Below are positions 51,096 to 59,283 of a stretch of 62,996 nucleotides of DNA, piece after piece. Source of the stretch: a bacterium (GTDB taxonomy: Bacteria; Vulcanimicrobiota; Vulcanimicrobiia; Vulcanimicrobiales; Vulcanimicrobiaceae). The translations under genes were made by a program, and so were the position numbers. The DNA is taken from assembly GCA_021794205.1 (NCBI GenBank), contig JAJYRH010000013.1, positions 1 to 62,996 of the forward strand. The letters run 5' to 3'. Position 1 is the first letter of the stretch, and the number at the start of each line of letters is the position of its first letter. Below the pieces are notes generated by a model that made no database searches, had not been told where the DNA came from, and saw only the letters and a program-made list of their open reading frames with translations.

Positions 51096-51458
51096 TTACC
51101 GCAGGTGATTGAGGGCGATTGCGCGGCCGGCTATAGGGTGAGCAGATTCCCTCTCGACGCGGTGGATTGCCTCGACGATTTGACGGTACGTCAGGTCTCG
51201 GGAGTCGCGGTCCTCGTAAATGAGAAGCACCCCATAATGCCCGGGGTGCTCCTCGTGAAGAGCGTTGAAATCAGCGCAGTTATGCGTCAAAATCACCCGC
51301 TGGTCGCTTTGGGCATATGCAAAAATGTCCGCGTCGCTTGCGCCTATCCCGAGTGCTTCGGCAGATGTTACAACGTCGAAACCTGCCGCCCGAAGCATCC
51401 CGACGAGCGACTTTGCCGACGTGCACTCATCGACCAGGATACGCAACAATGCTTTCAA
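51096..51458 (-). CDS. DUF5615 PIN-like toxin
   Basis: A 120-aa PIN-fold (Mut7-C-like) putative ribonuclease. Acidic active-site residues lie in ILVDECTS, in ASDADIFAYA and in ILTHNCADF. These proteins are toxins paired with DUF433 antitoxins. Its start lies inside the 3' end of the DUF433 gene (32-nt overlap), so the two are coupled. The natural substrate is unknown. Confidence 0.87.
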   Translation of the reverse strand: MKALLRILVDECTSAKSLVGMLRAAGFDVVTSAEALGIGASDADIFAYAQSDQRVILTHNCADFNALHEEHPGHYGVLLIYEDRDSRDLTYRQIVEAIHRVERESAHPIAGRAIALNHLR

Positions 51459-51921
51459 CTCGTCGACGCTCCTCGGAGGCCTCGACGATTAGCAGCTCGC
51501 GGTTGCGCGCCGCGTAGTCGAGTGCTTCGGCGACCGCTTCGCGAGGGAGATCGAACTCCTCGGCTGCCGTCGGCACATCCATCTGGTTGCTCTCCATCTG
51601 CGCGACGAGCTGACCGACCGTGAGCCGGCGCCCTTTGAGTGAGAGTTGGCGCCTCCACGGGTGCCTCACGCGCACCAGGTATCGATATCGTCGTTCCGGT
51701 GCAACCGCGCTCGTAAGCTCGGGAAGGGCATCGGCAAAACGCCCCTCGTCGGGAGGGACAGCTGCAATTGTAAATCCCTCGCCGATCGCCGTTGCCAATC
51801 GGGCAATGAGCGTCACGGCTTGCCGGCCTGCCTCCGCGTCGTTCTCTCCGAGGCCACGGATACGTTCGAGCGCGAGTTGCTCGGTTGCGCCAAGGTCGAT
51901 CTGCAGTCTTTTGCGTTTCAC
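51427..51921 (-). CDS. DUF433-type antitoxin
   Basis: A protein of about 164 aa with a C-terminal winged-helix DUF433-like region (LSLKGRRLTVGQLVAQMESN, VPTAAEEFDLPREAVAEALDY). It should neutralise the DUF5615 toxin encoded next and repress the operon. The start is taken at GTG 51921, but a GGAGG motif lies almost on it, so the true start may differ. It reads divergently from the cas operon and shares the 287-nt control region (51922-52208) that holds the crRNA-like element. Confidence 0.75.
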   Translation of the reverse strand: MKRKRLQIDLGATEQLALERIRGLGENDAEAGRQAVTLIARLATAIGEGFTIAAVPPDEGRFADALPELTSAVAPERRYRYLVRVRHPWRRQLSLKGRRLTVGQLVAQMESNQMDVPTAAEEFDLPREAVAEALDYAARNRELLIVEASEERRRVESIVAYPGR

Positions 51922-52000
51922 CCTCCAATTGTACTCCGGATGGAGTGAAGGTCCTAGAGTATTGATGTGCGGGTCGGGTTTCTGGTCATCACTCTGGGTC

Positions 52001-52020
52001 CCTGCTGCGCAAGCAATGAA
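52001..52020 (-). promoter_or_regulatory. Predicted target (protospacer plus PAM) of the crRNA-like guide
   Basis: Read on the minus strand, TTC (52020-52018) is followed by ATTGCTTGCGCAGCAGG (52017-52001). The first 17 nt of the guide at 52075 are ATTGCATGCGCGGCAGG. Fifteen positions match, and the two mismatches are at 6 and 12, the positions not paired in type I effector R-loops. TTC fits the TTN PAM reported for a type I-U/I-G system in Geobacter. Matching fades beyond 17. The PAM lies 1 nt from the -35 box of the cas promoter. Confidence 0.85.
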
Positions 52021-52021
52021 G

Positions 52022-52050
52022 TTGACTTTTCCCCGCACCGAAACTAGTAT
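52022..52050 (+). promoter_or_regulatory. Cas operon/leader promoter
   Basis: -35 TTGACT (52022-52027) and -10 TAGTAT (52045-52050) are 17 nt apart. The predicted start is about 52056-52058. Transcription would therefore begin inside the first pseudo-repeat, just before its conserved 3' half, and run through the crRNA-like element into cas3. Confidence 0.8.
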
Positions 52051-52074
52051 CAATGGGGCTGGCCCCATTGAAGT
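52039..52074 (+). repeat. Degenerate CRISPR repeat 1 (3' half conserved)
   Basis: Aligned with the array repeat, the last 15 bases are TGGCCCCATTGAAGT, against TGGCCCCATTGAAGC (14 in a row). The 5' half does not match because it carries the -10 box. The last 8 bases, ATTGAAGT, correspond to the crRNA 5' handle ATTGAAGC. CAATGGGG (52051-52058) and CCCCATTG (52063-52070) form an inverted repeat. Confidence 0.85.
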
Positions 52075-52143
52075 ATTGCATGCGCGGCAGGTGCGCTCCG
52101 GCTCCGACCTATCCCGCGACGCGTGTCGCGGCCCCATTGGGTC
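52057..52143 (+). ncRNA. Predicted crRNA-like regulatory RNA in the cas3 leader (CreR/CreA-like)
   Basis: The predicted RNA begins near 52057 and has a handle-like ATTGAAGT (52067-52074), a guide of about 35 nt (52075-52109) and a repeat-like hairpin (52110-52143). The parts correspond to a mature type I crRNA: 8-nt handle, spacer, 3' hairpin. The Cas6-like part of Csb2 could cut after CCCC at about 52135. The guide's first 17 nt match the site at 52001-52017 beside the promoter. It lies about 65 nt before cas3. CreR-type RNAs that repress cas promoters are known for other CRISPR types; for I-G I know of none. Expression is not shown. Confidence 0.8.
52110..52143 (+). repeat. Degenerate CRISPR repeat 2 (hairpin conserved)
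   Basis: It shares CCGCGACG (repeat positions 5-12), GTCG (18-21) and GGCCCCATTG (23-32) with the array repeat, with a 2-nt deletion in the loop. The stem CCGCGAC-gcgt-GTCGCGG is perfect, whereas the true repeat has CCGCGACG-gtaa-CGTCGTGG with a G-T pair, so pairing is kept although bases changed. The 3' handle has drifted (ATTGGGTC). Confidence 0.88.
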
Positions 52144-52208
52144 CATCGCTCCACAAGCGGCTGTCCACGCTTTCAAAAATCAATATGTACCAAGGAAGAA
52201 CGCATCTC

Positions 52209-54599
52209 ATGCCTGACGCTCTCTCGTTTCCCGATTTTTTTAGAGCCGCGACAGGGTACGAACCATATCCGTACCAGGTGAGGGTTGCTCATCGCCGGCC
52301 GGACTTTCTTCGTATTGAGACGGGCCTTGGAAAAACCGAAGCGTTGGTTTTGGGTTGGGCATGGCGCCGTCGTCGTGACCCGTCGCATCCACGGAGGCTT
52401 ATTTATGCCTTGCCTATGCGGTCGTTGATCGAGCAAACGACTGCACGATTGACGGCGTGCAGCGAACGGTTGCGTGCGGCGGGGATGGGCGGGCTTCCCC
52501 GCATCGATACAGTGATGGGCGGTGACGTGGACGATTTTTGGTTTCGATATCCCGAAGAGCCCGCGGTCGTTGTCGGCACCCAGGACATGTTGCTTTCTAG
52601 GGCGCTCAATCGCGGATACGGAATGAGCCGCTTCCAATGGCCAATGACGTTTGGAGCGATTAATAGTGACGTTTATTGGGTAATCGACGAAGTTCAACTG
52701 CAGGGAATCGGCGCTGTAACAGCCGCACAGTTACAGGCATTCCGTGAATTGCTTGGAACCTTTGGAGCGACGTTCACGACGTTTGCATCGGCCACACTTG
52801 ACGACACATTATTGAAAACTGCCGAATATTCGTTGGTTGACCGAATTACTGAAGAAATTGATGATTCCGATAAAGCCGTACCCAGGATTGCGGCTATCTT
52901 GCATGCGTCCAAGGTCCTCAATCAAGTCTCGACCGACGGGCAACGAAGTTTCGTTGACGACATCCTCTCGAACCACCGTCGAGGGACACTGACGCTCGTT
53001 ATTCTCAATACCGTTCGCGATGCCAAGGATGCGCTAAAACGCCTGCGAGTGGACGCCGGCGATGTACCATGCCGATTGCTTCACTCCCAATTTCGCCCGG
53101 ATGATAGAAGGCGGCATACGGCGGCATTGCTTGGAACGCTTGACCAAAACGGGCCCGGGCAGATCGTCGTCTCAACGCAGGTAGTTGAGGCCGGGATCGA
53201 CGTAAGCGCGACGACCCTTTTTACCGCAGTCGCGCCCGTATCGTCTTTGGTCCAACGTTTTGGTCGCTGCAATCGGCAAGGCAAGAGCTGTGACGCATCC
53301 GTTTATTGGATCGATAATGGAGAGCCGACCGAACGGACGGCGATGCCGTACGCTATCGGCGAAATTCAGGAAGGGAGAAAGTTTCTACAGGAGTTAACCG
53401 GGAAATCTGTTGCTCCCGCAAACTTGGTAACGTCGAAGCTTGCACGCGGGAAGGGCCTCGTTCTGAGAAAACCCGAGCTGCTCGACCTTTTTGATACGTC
53501 CCTGGACCTTTCCGGTCACGATATCGACATTTCGCCATATATTCGTGAGACGAGCGACTTCAACGTAGAACTCTTATGGCGAGACACCCCGCCGGATTCA
53601 GCAACCCCAATTCGCCGCGACGAACTATGTCCTGCGCCGATATCGCAAGTTCGAGAAGCGCTAAGAGAGCTTCGAGCAGGTGGCCGCTCACAGGACATCC
53701 GAATTTCGAACCAGTTTTCGCGCGCGTCGGCTACTGTAGATACGCGTGAGCGCTCTGACTGGATACCGCTTCACGAAGAAATGCTTAGGCCCGGTTTGCA
53801 GGTGTGGCTCCATTCGTCTGCAGGCTGGTACGATCCAGAGGTCGGATTTGATCGTTCGCGGGCCGACGTTGCTCCTATCGTGCCGATAAACCCAGTCCAA
53901 GGACCAGCGGAGAGCTGCGCCAGCATGAACGAAGATCCGTCGAGCGAGATCGGAGTGAGCGTCTCACTGGCAAAGCATTCCCGTGACACGTACGATGAAG
54001 CGAAACGCCTGAGTTCTTCTCTTGGCCTCGACCGACCAATTGCCGATGTCGTTGAATGGGCGGCTTTGTGGCACGATGTCGGAAAGGCGCACGAGGTCTT
54101 TCAGGAGACAATGCGGGCAAATATTCGGGATCACGGGACTACGATATGGGCGAAGTCGCCCCGGGGCCGAGGAGGCCATTCAAGGAGGAGCTTCCGCCAT
54201 GAGTTGTCGAGCGCTCTCGCGTTCCTCGGTGGAAATGAACGCGCGTCAGAACGCGATCTTATCGCATTTCTCGTGGCGGCACATCACGGGAAACTCAGAG
54301 TCTCACCGCCGTCTGCTCCCGGCACCCCAAGCGAGTTGCCGAGAGCAGTTCTTGGCAACCAAAATGGCGACGTGTTACCGTTAGTGGATCTGGGCGATGG
54401 AATCCACTCTCCCGCATGCACCCTCGACCTGCAAATCTTTCAACTTGGAAGCGAAAATGGCGATCCCACCTGGGTCGATCGCGTCATTGCCTTGCGAGAT
54501 CGTAAAGACCTAGGGCTTTTCCGCCTCGCTTACCTAGAGCTGCTTGTTCGAGTTGCGGACTGGCGAGCAAGTGCAAGAGAAATGGATGATGTAAAATGA
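52209..54599 (+). CDS. cas3: Type I-G CRISPR nuclease-helicase Cas3
   Basis: A 796-aa protein that unwinds and degrades DNA marked by the crRNA effector. The helicase comes first: Walker A GLGKTEA (about 39-45), motif II WVIDEVQ, motif III FASATL, motif V/VI VVEAGIDVSA and QRFGRCNRQGK. The HD nuclease is C-terminal (ALWHDVGKAHEVF about 618, FRHELSSALAFL, VAAHHGKLR about 690). This helicase-HD order is the hallmark of I-U/I-G Cas3. Start ATG 52209 has AGGAAG 10 nt upstream; ATG 52185 is an alternative. The base composition is less GC-rich than in the neighbours. Confidence 0.95.
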   Translation: MPDALSFPDFFRAATGYEPYPYQVRVAHRRPDFLRIETGLGKTEALVLGWAWRRRRDPSHPRRLIYALPMRSLIEQTTARLTACSERLRAAGMGGLPRIDTVMGGDVDDFWFRYPEEPAVVVGTQDMLLSRALNRGYGMSRFQWPMTFGAINSDVYWVIDEVQLQGIGAVTAAQLQAFRELLGTFGATFTTFASATLDDTLLKTAEYSLVDRITEEIDDSDKAVPRIAAILHASKVLNQVSTDGQRSFVDDILSNHRRGTLTLVILNTVRDAKDALKRLRVDAGDVPCRLLHSQFRPDDRRRHTAALLGTLDQNGPGQIVVSTQVVEAGIDVSATTLFTAVAPVSSLVQRFGRCNRQGKSCDASVYWIDNGEPTERTAMPYAIGEIQEGRKFLQELTGKSVAPANLVTSKLARGKGLVLRKPELLDLFDTSLDLSGHDIDISPYIRETSDFNVELLWRDTPPDSATPIRRDELCPAPISQVREALRELRAGGRSQDIRISNQFSRASATVDTRERSDWIPLHEEMLRPGLQVWLHSSAGWYDPEVGFDRSRADVAPIVPINPVQGPAESCASMNEDPSSEIGVSVSLAKHSRDTYDEAKRLSSSLGLDRPIADVVEWAALWHDVGKAHEVFQETMRANIRDHGTTIWAKSPRGRGGHSRRSFRHELSSALAFLGGNERASERDLIAFLVAAHHGKLRVSPPSAPGTPSELPRAVLGNQNGDVLPLVDLGDGIHSPACTLDLQIFQLGSENGDPTWVDRVIALRDRKDLGLFRLAYLELLVRVADWRASAREMDDVK

Positions 54600-56761
54600 G
54601 CGAGCTCGTGCTGTTGGGTTGTAGGAACGATTCGCTCTTAGGCTATCTAAAAGCCCTCGGCGTTCTTCGCGTCGTTTCCGAACAGACAGACAGTGCCGCG
54701 CGAGGATCGTGGCACGGCGCGGCCTTCGTTCTTCATTCGCGCCTTGGTGAGAGCGAGTTGTCATCGTTTTTTGTTGATAACTACGCACCGACCCCAGTAG
54801 TTAACCCTTGGAATAATGGAGCGGGATTCGACGGGGAGCAAAACCGAAAGAACGGGAAAACGGATCGGGCGACAGGCGTTCTTCAGGCCATTCTCGCGAC
54901 CACGGCGGTTCGGTGGGCCGCGTATCGAAGCGTAGTCCGCTTCATTGTTACACAATTTGTCGAAACCGGCGTCCGCGAGCGGCTGATGAACGATGGGAAT
55001 AAAAAAGATTTTATTCGGGAACTCCGCGCGCGCGTGCCGGAAGAAGGCCTGCCATGGATCGACGCAGCCGTAGGGGTCACCGCAGACGATGTCGCCTATC
55101 CGTTCCTATTGGGGGGAGGCGGAAACGATGGGCGTCTTGATTTTGCCGTGAATTTCGCTGAGCGCGCACTTGAAATTGTCGGGCCTACGGCGAGTAAGAC
55201 GAGTCGGAGTTTATTTCTCGACAGTGTCTTCGACAGTGCGGCCGGGGACCTTGTTGCGGGTGCCGCAATCGGGCAATTCAGCCCGCGCCACGCCGGTGGT
55301 GTCAATGCATCAACCGGCTTCGCTTCGGATTCATTAATTAATCCGTGGGATTACGTCTTGATGATGGAAGGCACGCTTTGCTATCGAGGCTCGCTCGTCC
55401 GGCGCCTTGGATCAGGGCGCTCAAGGAGTGCTTTCCCATTTTCATTCCATGCGGTGTCGGGCGGATATGGTAGTGCGAGCACGGCGGAGGAAACGCGAGG
55501 AGAATTATGGCTGCCCGTTTGGGATGGTCGTATAGGAAGCGCCGGGATAAATGATCTCTTTCGCCGAGGCCGCGTGGACATGCCCGGCGATGAGAAATCG
55601 CCGATGGTGCGCGCTGCCGCCGTGGCTACTGAGGCCGCGAGCGCGGCGCTCACGGCCGGTGCGGCGCTCGGTGTGAGAGGTTTCAAACGAGTAGCGTTCG
55701 TTCAGCGTAATGGTCTGGCATTTACGGCCTCGGTATGCGGCGAGGTGCGGGTAGGGGAGGGCTCCGCGCCGATCGTATCGAGCATTACGCGCACAACCGC
55801 CGATTGGATTGGCCGAATACGTAGCAGCAAGAGTTTGCGTGGGGGCGAGGTTGGCGAACGGCTACGCGTATTCGACGATTGTTTGTTTGCGTTAGCGAGC
55901 GTAGGCCGGCCTAGTCGACGACGCGAGCGAGAACTTCTTACCGCAATAGCCTATCTCGATTTCGCCGTTGCCCGTGTCTCCCCGGAGTTCCCGGGACCCG
56001 TCCCATTTTTGCCGTCGTCGGTTATAGATATTCTTGATGACGGTAGCGTACTCCACCGAGTGGCGGCCGCATTAGCATCTATCGGTGCTGAGGGCGTTGA
56101 GAAGCGCTTACGTCTCGATTTCGAGCATGCACGCTACGACGCCGAAAAAAAGCGCTTGCATTACGCCCGTTTGCGGTCTCCCTTAGCGGTGCAAAAGTTG
56201 GAAGCTACGCTTTCGGAGCTTAGTGCACGGCGCTATCGACTCGCTCATAGCGACTCTGATGAAAACTGGCTGCGCGGCTCCTATAAATTGGGGACGGCTG
56301 ATGTTGCAGTGTTTTTGGAGACAGGATGGGATCACGAGTCGCTAAAGGACCTCGCCGACCTCTTGGTGGGCTATTCTATTGTGAATCCTGCTCGCAACTC
56401 AGGCATCAGCGGTCCGGATAGTAGCGCGCCCACGGTCCCGGCAAGTTTTGCCGTCATGAAGGTTGTGATGGACCACCCTCGTGCGCGCGATGTTCGCATT
56501 AGTAGATATTTAAATGTCGACGATGCACGCAGGGCGTTGCGCTTGGCTTATCAGCGGGCAAGGACTATCTCCGCTTTACCCTTCCCGGTTCGGAATGTCG
56601 TCGATGCAGAAATCGACAGGACCCGGTGGTATTCGGCGGCGTTACTGCTTCCGATTTCGCGCGATCCTCTGAACTACCGGGACCTGCTGGGTGCTGCCCT
56701 CATTACCAAGCCGAGCCTCGAGCAGGTCAAACAATACCTTTCCACCTTTTCTCAAACATAA
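54596..56761 (+). CDS. csx17: Type I-G effector large subunit Csx17 (Cas8g)
   Basis: A 721-aa large subunit of the I-G effector, expected to recognise the PAM and help open DNA. The family opening LLGCRNDSLLGYLKALGVLR and TPVVNPWNNGAGF are present, and a conserved block FKRVAFVQRNGLAFTA lies mid-protein. The length is normal. It starts with an ATGA overlap to cas3. Lower GC than the host genes, as for cas3. Confidence 0.93.
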   Translation: MSELVLLGCRNDSLLGYLKALGVLRVVSEQTDSAARGSWHGAAFVLHSRLGESELSSFFVDNYAPTPVVNPWNNGAGFDGEQNRKNGKTDRATGVLQAILATTAVRWAAYRSVVRFIVTQFVETGVRERLMNDGNKKDFIRELRARVPEEGLPWIDAAVGVTADDVAYPFLLGGGGNDGRLDFAVNFAERALEIVGPTASKTSRSLFLDSVFDSAAGDLVAGAAIGQFSPRHAGGVNASTGFASDSLINPWDYVLMMEGTLCYRGSLVRRLGSGRSRSAFPFSFHAVSGGYGSASTAEETRGELWLPVWDGRIGSAGINDLFRRGRVDMPGDEKSPMVRAAAVATEAASAALTAGAALGVRGFKRVAFVQRNGLAFTASVCGEVRVGEGSAPIVSSITRTTADWIGRIRSSKSLRGGEVGERLRVFDDCLFALASVGRPSRRRERELLTAIAYLDFAVARVSPEFPGPVPFLPSSVIDILDDGSVLHRVAAALASIGAEGVEKRLRLDFEHARYDAEKKRLHYARLRSPLAVQKLEATLSELSARRYRLAHSDSDENWLRGSYKLGTADVAVFLETGWDHESLKDLADLLVGYSIVNPARNSGISGPDSSAPTVPASFAVMKVVMDHPRARDVRISRYLNVDDARRALRLAYQRARTISALPFPVRNVVDAEIDRTRWYSAALLLPISRDPLNYRDLLGAALITKPSLEQVKQYLSTFSQT

Positions 56762-56796
56762 TAACTGGATAATAACTAGAACAGGAGCGTTACGCT

Positions 56797-57768
56797 ATGT
56801 CAGGTCTATCTGCAGATGCACTATCCGCACCGCGAATCCTCATCGAAGCCAAGTTGAATCCTCTTCAGGGGAGCCGCTTTCAGCCAACTGGTTTTCCGAG
56901 TCTAGGGGCAGCGGAGTTTACTGGCCCCGATGGCACGGCAATGCTGCTCGTGGAATCGCCACAGTCGATGGCCAACCGCTTGGAGGCGACGATTTGGGAT
57001 GATGCCCGCGAGGATTTGATCGCTGCGCTCGACGGGCTTCCCTTCGTATCGACGGTGGTGGACGGTCGCGGAACCGATAGCATCCGGGAAGCCCACCGCC
57101 TGAACTCGCCGTATCTGATTGATGGGATCAAAGTGCGCTTTCAGGAGCGTGCTGGTATATCGGGAAAAAAAGCAAAAGGGAAAAGCGCCGACGATGAAGA
57201 TGCGGATGAGAGCTCCGGGGTTGACGTACGTAAACTTGCTCGAGCGGTGTTCTATTACGATCCGAACTCTGTTCTGCACGGAGTATTCCTTGAAAAGATC
57301 GTTGGAGCCGCACGACTCACGCGCGTCGTTTCAGCGTTTATAGAGGCTCGCGGCGTTCGAGCAGTTGAGAGTGGCGGTGTAAAAAACGACCGGATCGATC
57401 CAAAAGGGAAAGCAAAAGGCGGCGCGGCGAAAGGGTTTGGTAATGTTCCATTCTCGCGCACCGAATATTGCGCGAGTGAGATAACGGCGTATTTTTCTAT
57501 TGACATCACGTTGTTGAGGTCGTACGGACTCGGTAAGGATGCCGAAGAGTTGTTGGTAGCGCTGGCGTTACTAAAAATTCGGCGATTTCTGGAAAGCAAC
57601 GCGCGTCTCCGAAGTGCGTGCGATTTTGACGTCGAGGCCATCAACACTCGGCGCCCGTCCGGGTGGGAGTTGCCGAGTGCAGCTGACTTGGAAGGGGTGG
57701 TTCGGAACTCTATTGCGGCCTGCCGTGGAGGTGGCCTTTTCGCCGATCCGGCGAAAACCGTCGTTTAG
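56797..57768 (+). CDS. csb1: Type I-G Cas7 backbone subunit Csb1
   Basis: A 323-aa RAMP protein of the GSU0053 family that coats the crRNA and forms the effector backbone. It has the family motifs LNPLQGSRFQPTGFPSLG and LLVESPQSMANRLE, and a lysine/acid-rich insertion at about residues 120-145. A 35-nt gap with the direct repeat ATAATAACT and an AGGAG site separates it from csx17. Base composition is like csx17. Confidence 0.94.
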   Translation: MSGLSADALSAPRILIEAKLNPLQGSRFQPTGFPSLGAAEFTGPDGTAMLLVESPQSMANRLEATIWDDAREDLIAALDGLPFVSTVVDGRGTDSIREAHRLNSPYLIDGIKVRFQERAGISGKKAKGKSADDEDADESSGVDVRKLARAVFYYDPNSVLHGVFLEKIVGAARLTRVVSAFIEARGVRAVESGGVKNDRIDPKGKAKGGAAKGFGNVPFSRTEYCASEITAYFSIDITLLRSYGLGKDAEELLVALALLKIRRFLESNARLRSACDFDVEAINTRRPSGWELPSAADLEGVVRNSIAACRGGGLFADPAKTVV

Positions 57769-57776
57769 CCCGTCCG

Positions 57777-59240
57777 ATGATCGCACTACGCATCGACTTC
57801 CTCGCCGGTCGTTTTCACGCGAATCCCTGGGATCGCGGAACCAACGAGGGCGAAGTCGAGTGGCCGCCCTCGCCCTGGCGCATGTTGCGGGCGATCTCCG
57901 CCGGTTGGTACCGCACGGGTGGCGCCGATCGCGAGATATTGCTACGCGTTTTGGACGCGCTCGCAGAGCCGCCTCGTTACATTCTTCCGCGAGCAACCGC
58001 GGGGCATTCACGGCACTACGTACCGCTTGGCGGATTCAAGAACGGAAAGCCGGAGAAGACGCTGATGCTCGATTCGTTCCTCGCTCTGGAGCGTAACCAC
58101 GAATCGGCCGCGACGGCGTTCGTCGTTTGGTCGCGCGTCGAACTCGCAGTCGACGAGCGATCGCTTCTGGAAAGCGCATGCACGGCGATCAGCTATCTTG
58201 GACGAGCGGAATCGTGGTGCGAGGTGAGCGTGGTCGATACCGTCGGTGCCGAGAATGATGCCGTGATCTGCGACCTGGCATCGCGTTCGGAATCCGAGGG
58301 GCCGACCGTGCGTCGTTTGGCAGCGGGTTCCACGCTTCGGGGTTCCGGGCTGCTTCGTTCTCTCTCAGAGACCATCGGCGAAATGCGCAAATCGAAACGT
58401 CTCGTTCCGCCCGGGACGAGTTGGGTGGAGTATCGATTGCCGGCAGATTTTCTTCTCGTTCGCGAGCAGCGAATCGCACGCGAAGGCGAAGCAGACGCGT
58501 TCGGCCCCCTTCTGCTACGTTTTGCGTTAGAGCGGACGGCTTCGAACGTCCTTCCGCCGATCGAGCTTGCCGTGAGTATCGCTGAGGTGACGCGTAAGGC
58601 AGTGATGCGGCGATACAGCGACTTGCACGGGGGAACAGCCACAACGCGCCTCGCCGGCAAAGATGCAGGCGGCACGGCAAAGCGCGAAGGTCACGACCAC
58701 CCCTACTATCTCCCCGTCGATTCAGAAGGCAATGGTCGCATCGACCGAATCGATGTCTGGTTCCCGCGATGGTGTTCGCACCGCGAATACCGCGCCGTAA
58801 CCTCGGTGGGCAAGATCTACGACGGCTTTCTTTTCGACGGGGAGTATGCCATCACGTTCCTCGGCGCCATCGAGCCGCCGCGATCGCGAGTGTGGCAATG
58901 CGCGACTCCCGTCGTTCTCGAGCGCTTTCCAAAAGTCCGTGGATCGAACGGGAATCGCCGCATAGTCGATGCCCCCGAAGAACAACTCCGCGCGATGGCC
59001 GCGCGCCGTCTCAATGAACCGTGCGATGTAGCGCTGTGGGCGCCTGCAGAGACCATATCGCGTCGCGGAGAGCATGGGGTGAGGCTCGATGCATTCCGCC
59101 GTGCGCGCAAGGGCGAGCGCCCGACTCACCCGGTCGTTGGTGCAACCTTAACCTTCGAACGTGAGGTAGAGGGCCCGATCGCCCTCGGGTCGCTCGCGCA
59201 TTTCGGGCTCGGGCGCTTTGAACCGACGGATTGTACTTAA
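57777..59240 (+). CDS. csb2: Type I-G Cas5-Cas6 fusion Csb2
   Basis: A 487-aa GSU0054-family RAMP fusion. The N-terminal Cas5-like part starts with LRIDFLAGRFHANPWDRG and WPPSPWRMLRAI. The C-terminal Cas6-like part ends with the glycine-rich RAMP loop LAHFGLGRFEP. It should bind the crRNA 5' handle and process the repeat. No stand-alone cas6 is present, so this protein is the only candidate to cut both the array and the crRNA-like leader. From here on the GC content returns to the host level. Confidence 0.93.
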   Translation: MIALRIDFLAGRFHANPWDRGTNEGEVEWPPSPWRMLRAISAGWYRTGGADREILLRVLDALAEPPRYILPRATAGHSRHYVPLGGFKNGKPEKTLMLDSFLALERNHESAATAFVVWSRVELAVDERSLLESACTAISYLGRAESWCEVSVVDTVGAENDAVICDLASRSESEGPTVRRLAAGSTLRGSGLLRSLSETIGEMRKSKRLVPPGTSWVEYRLPADFLLVREQRIAREGEADAFGPLLLRFALERTASNVLPPIELAVSIAEVTRKAVMRRYSDLHGGTATTRLAGKDAGGTAKREGHDHPYYLPVDSEGNGRIDRIDVWFPRWCSHREYRAVTSVGKIYDGFLFDGEYAITFLGAIEPPRSRVWQCATPVVLERFPKVRGSNGNRRIVDAPEEQLRAMAARRLNEPCDVALWAPAETISRRGEHGVRLDAFRRARKGERPTHPVVGATLTFEREVEGPIALGSLAHFGLGRFEPTDCT

Positions 59241-59249
59241 TGTTTGCGG

Positions 59250-59277
59250 TTGACGTTATACCCATTATAGGTATATT
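59250..59277 (+). promoter_or_regulatory. HigBA-like promoter with palindromic operator
   Basis: -35 TTGACG (59250-59255) and -10 TATATT (59272-59277) are 16 nt apart. TATACC (59257-59262) and GGTATA (59270-59275) form an inverted repeat overlapping the -10, a likely antitoxin operator. Predicted transcription begins close to the GTG at 59284, so the message may have almost no leader. Confidence 0.65.
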
Positions 59278-59283
59278 CTAGAG

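Noticed and set aside
51958-51985. AGTATTG-ATG-GCGG stretch as another guide target
   Set aside because: It resembles the guide start only with a gap, and R-loops do not tolerate a gap in the seed; no TTN flank is present.
52053-52208. N-terminal extension of cas3 through the leader (start 52053)
   Set aside because: The extension would translate the crRNA-like element and has no Cas3 homology; ATG 52209 has a ribosome binding site and begins the conserved domain.
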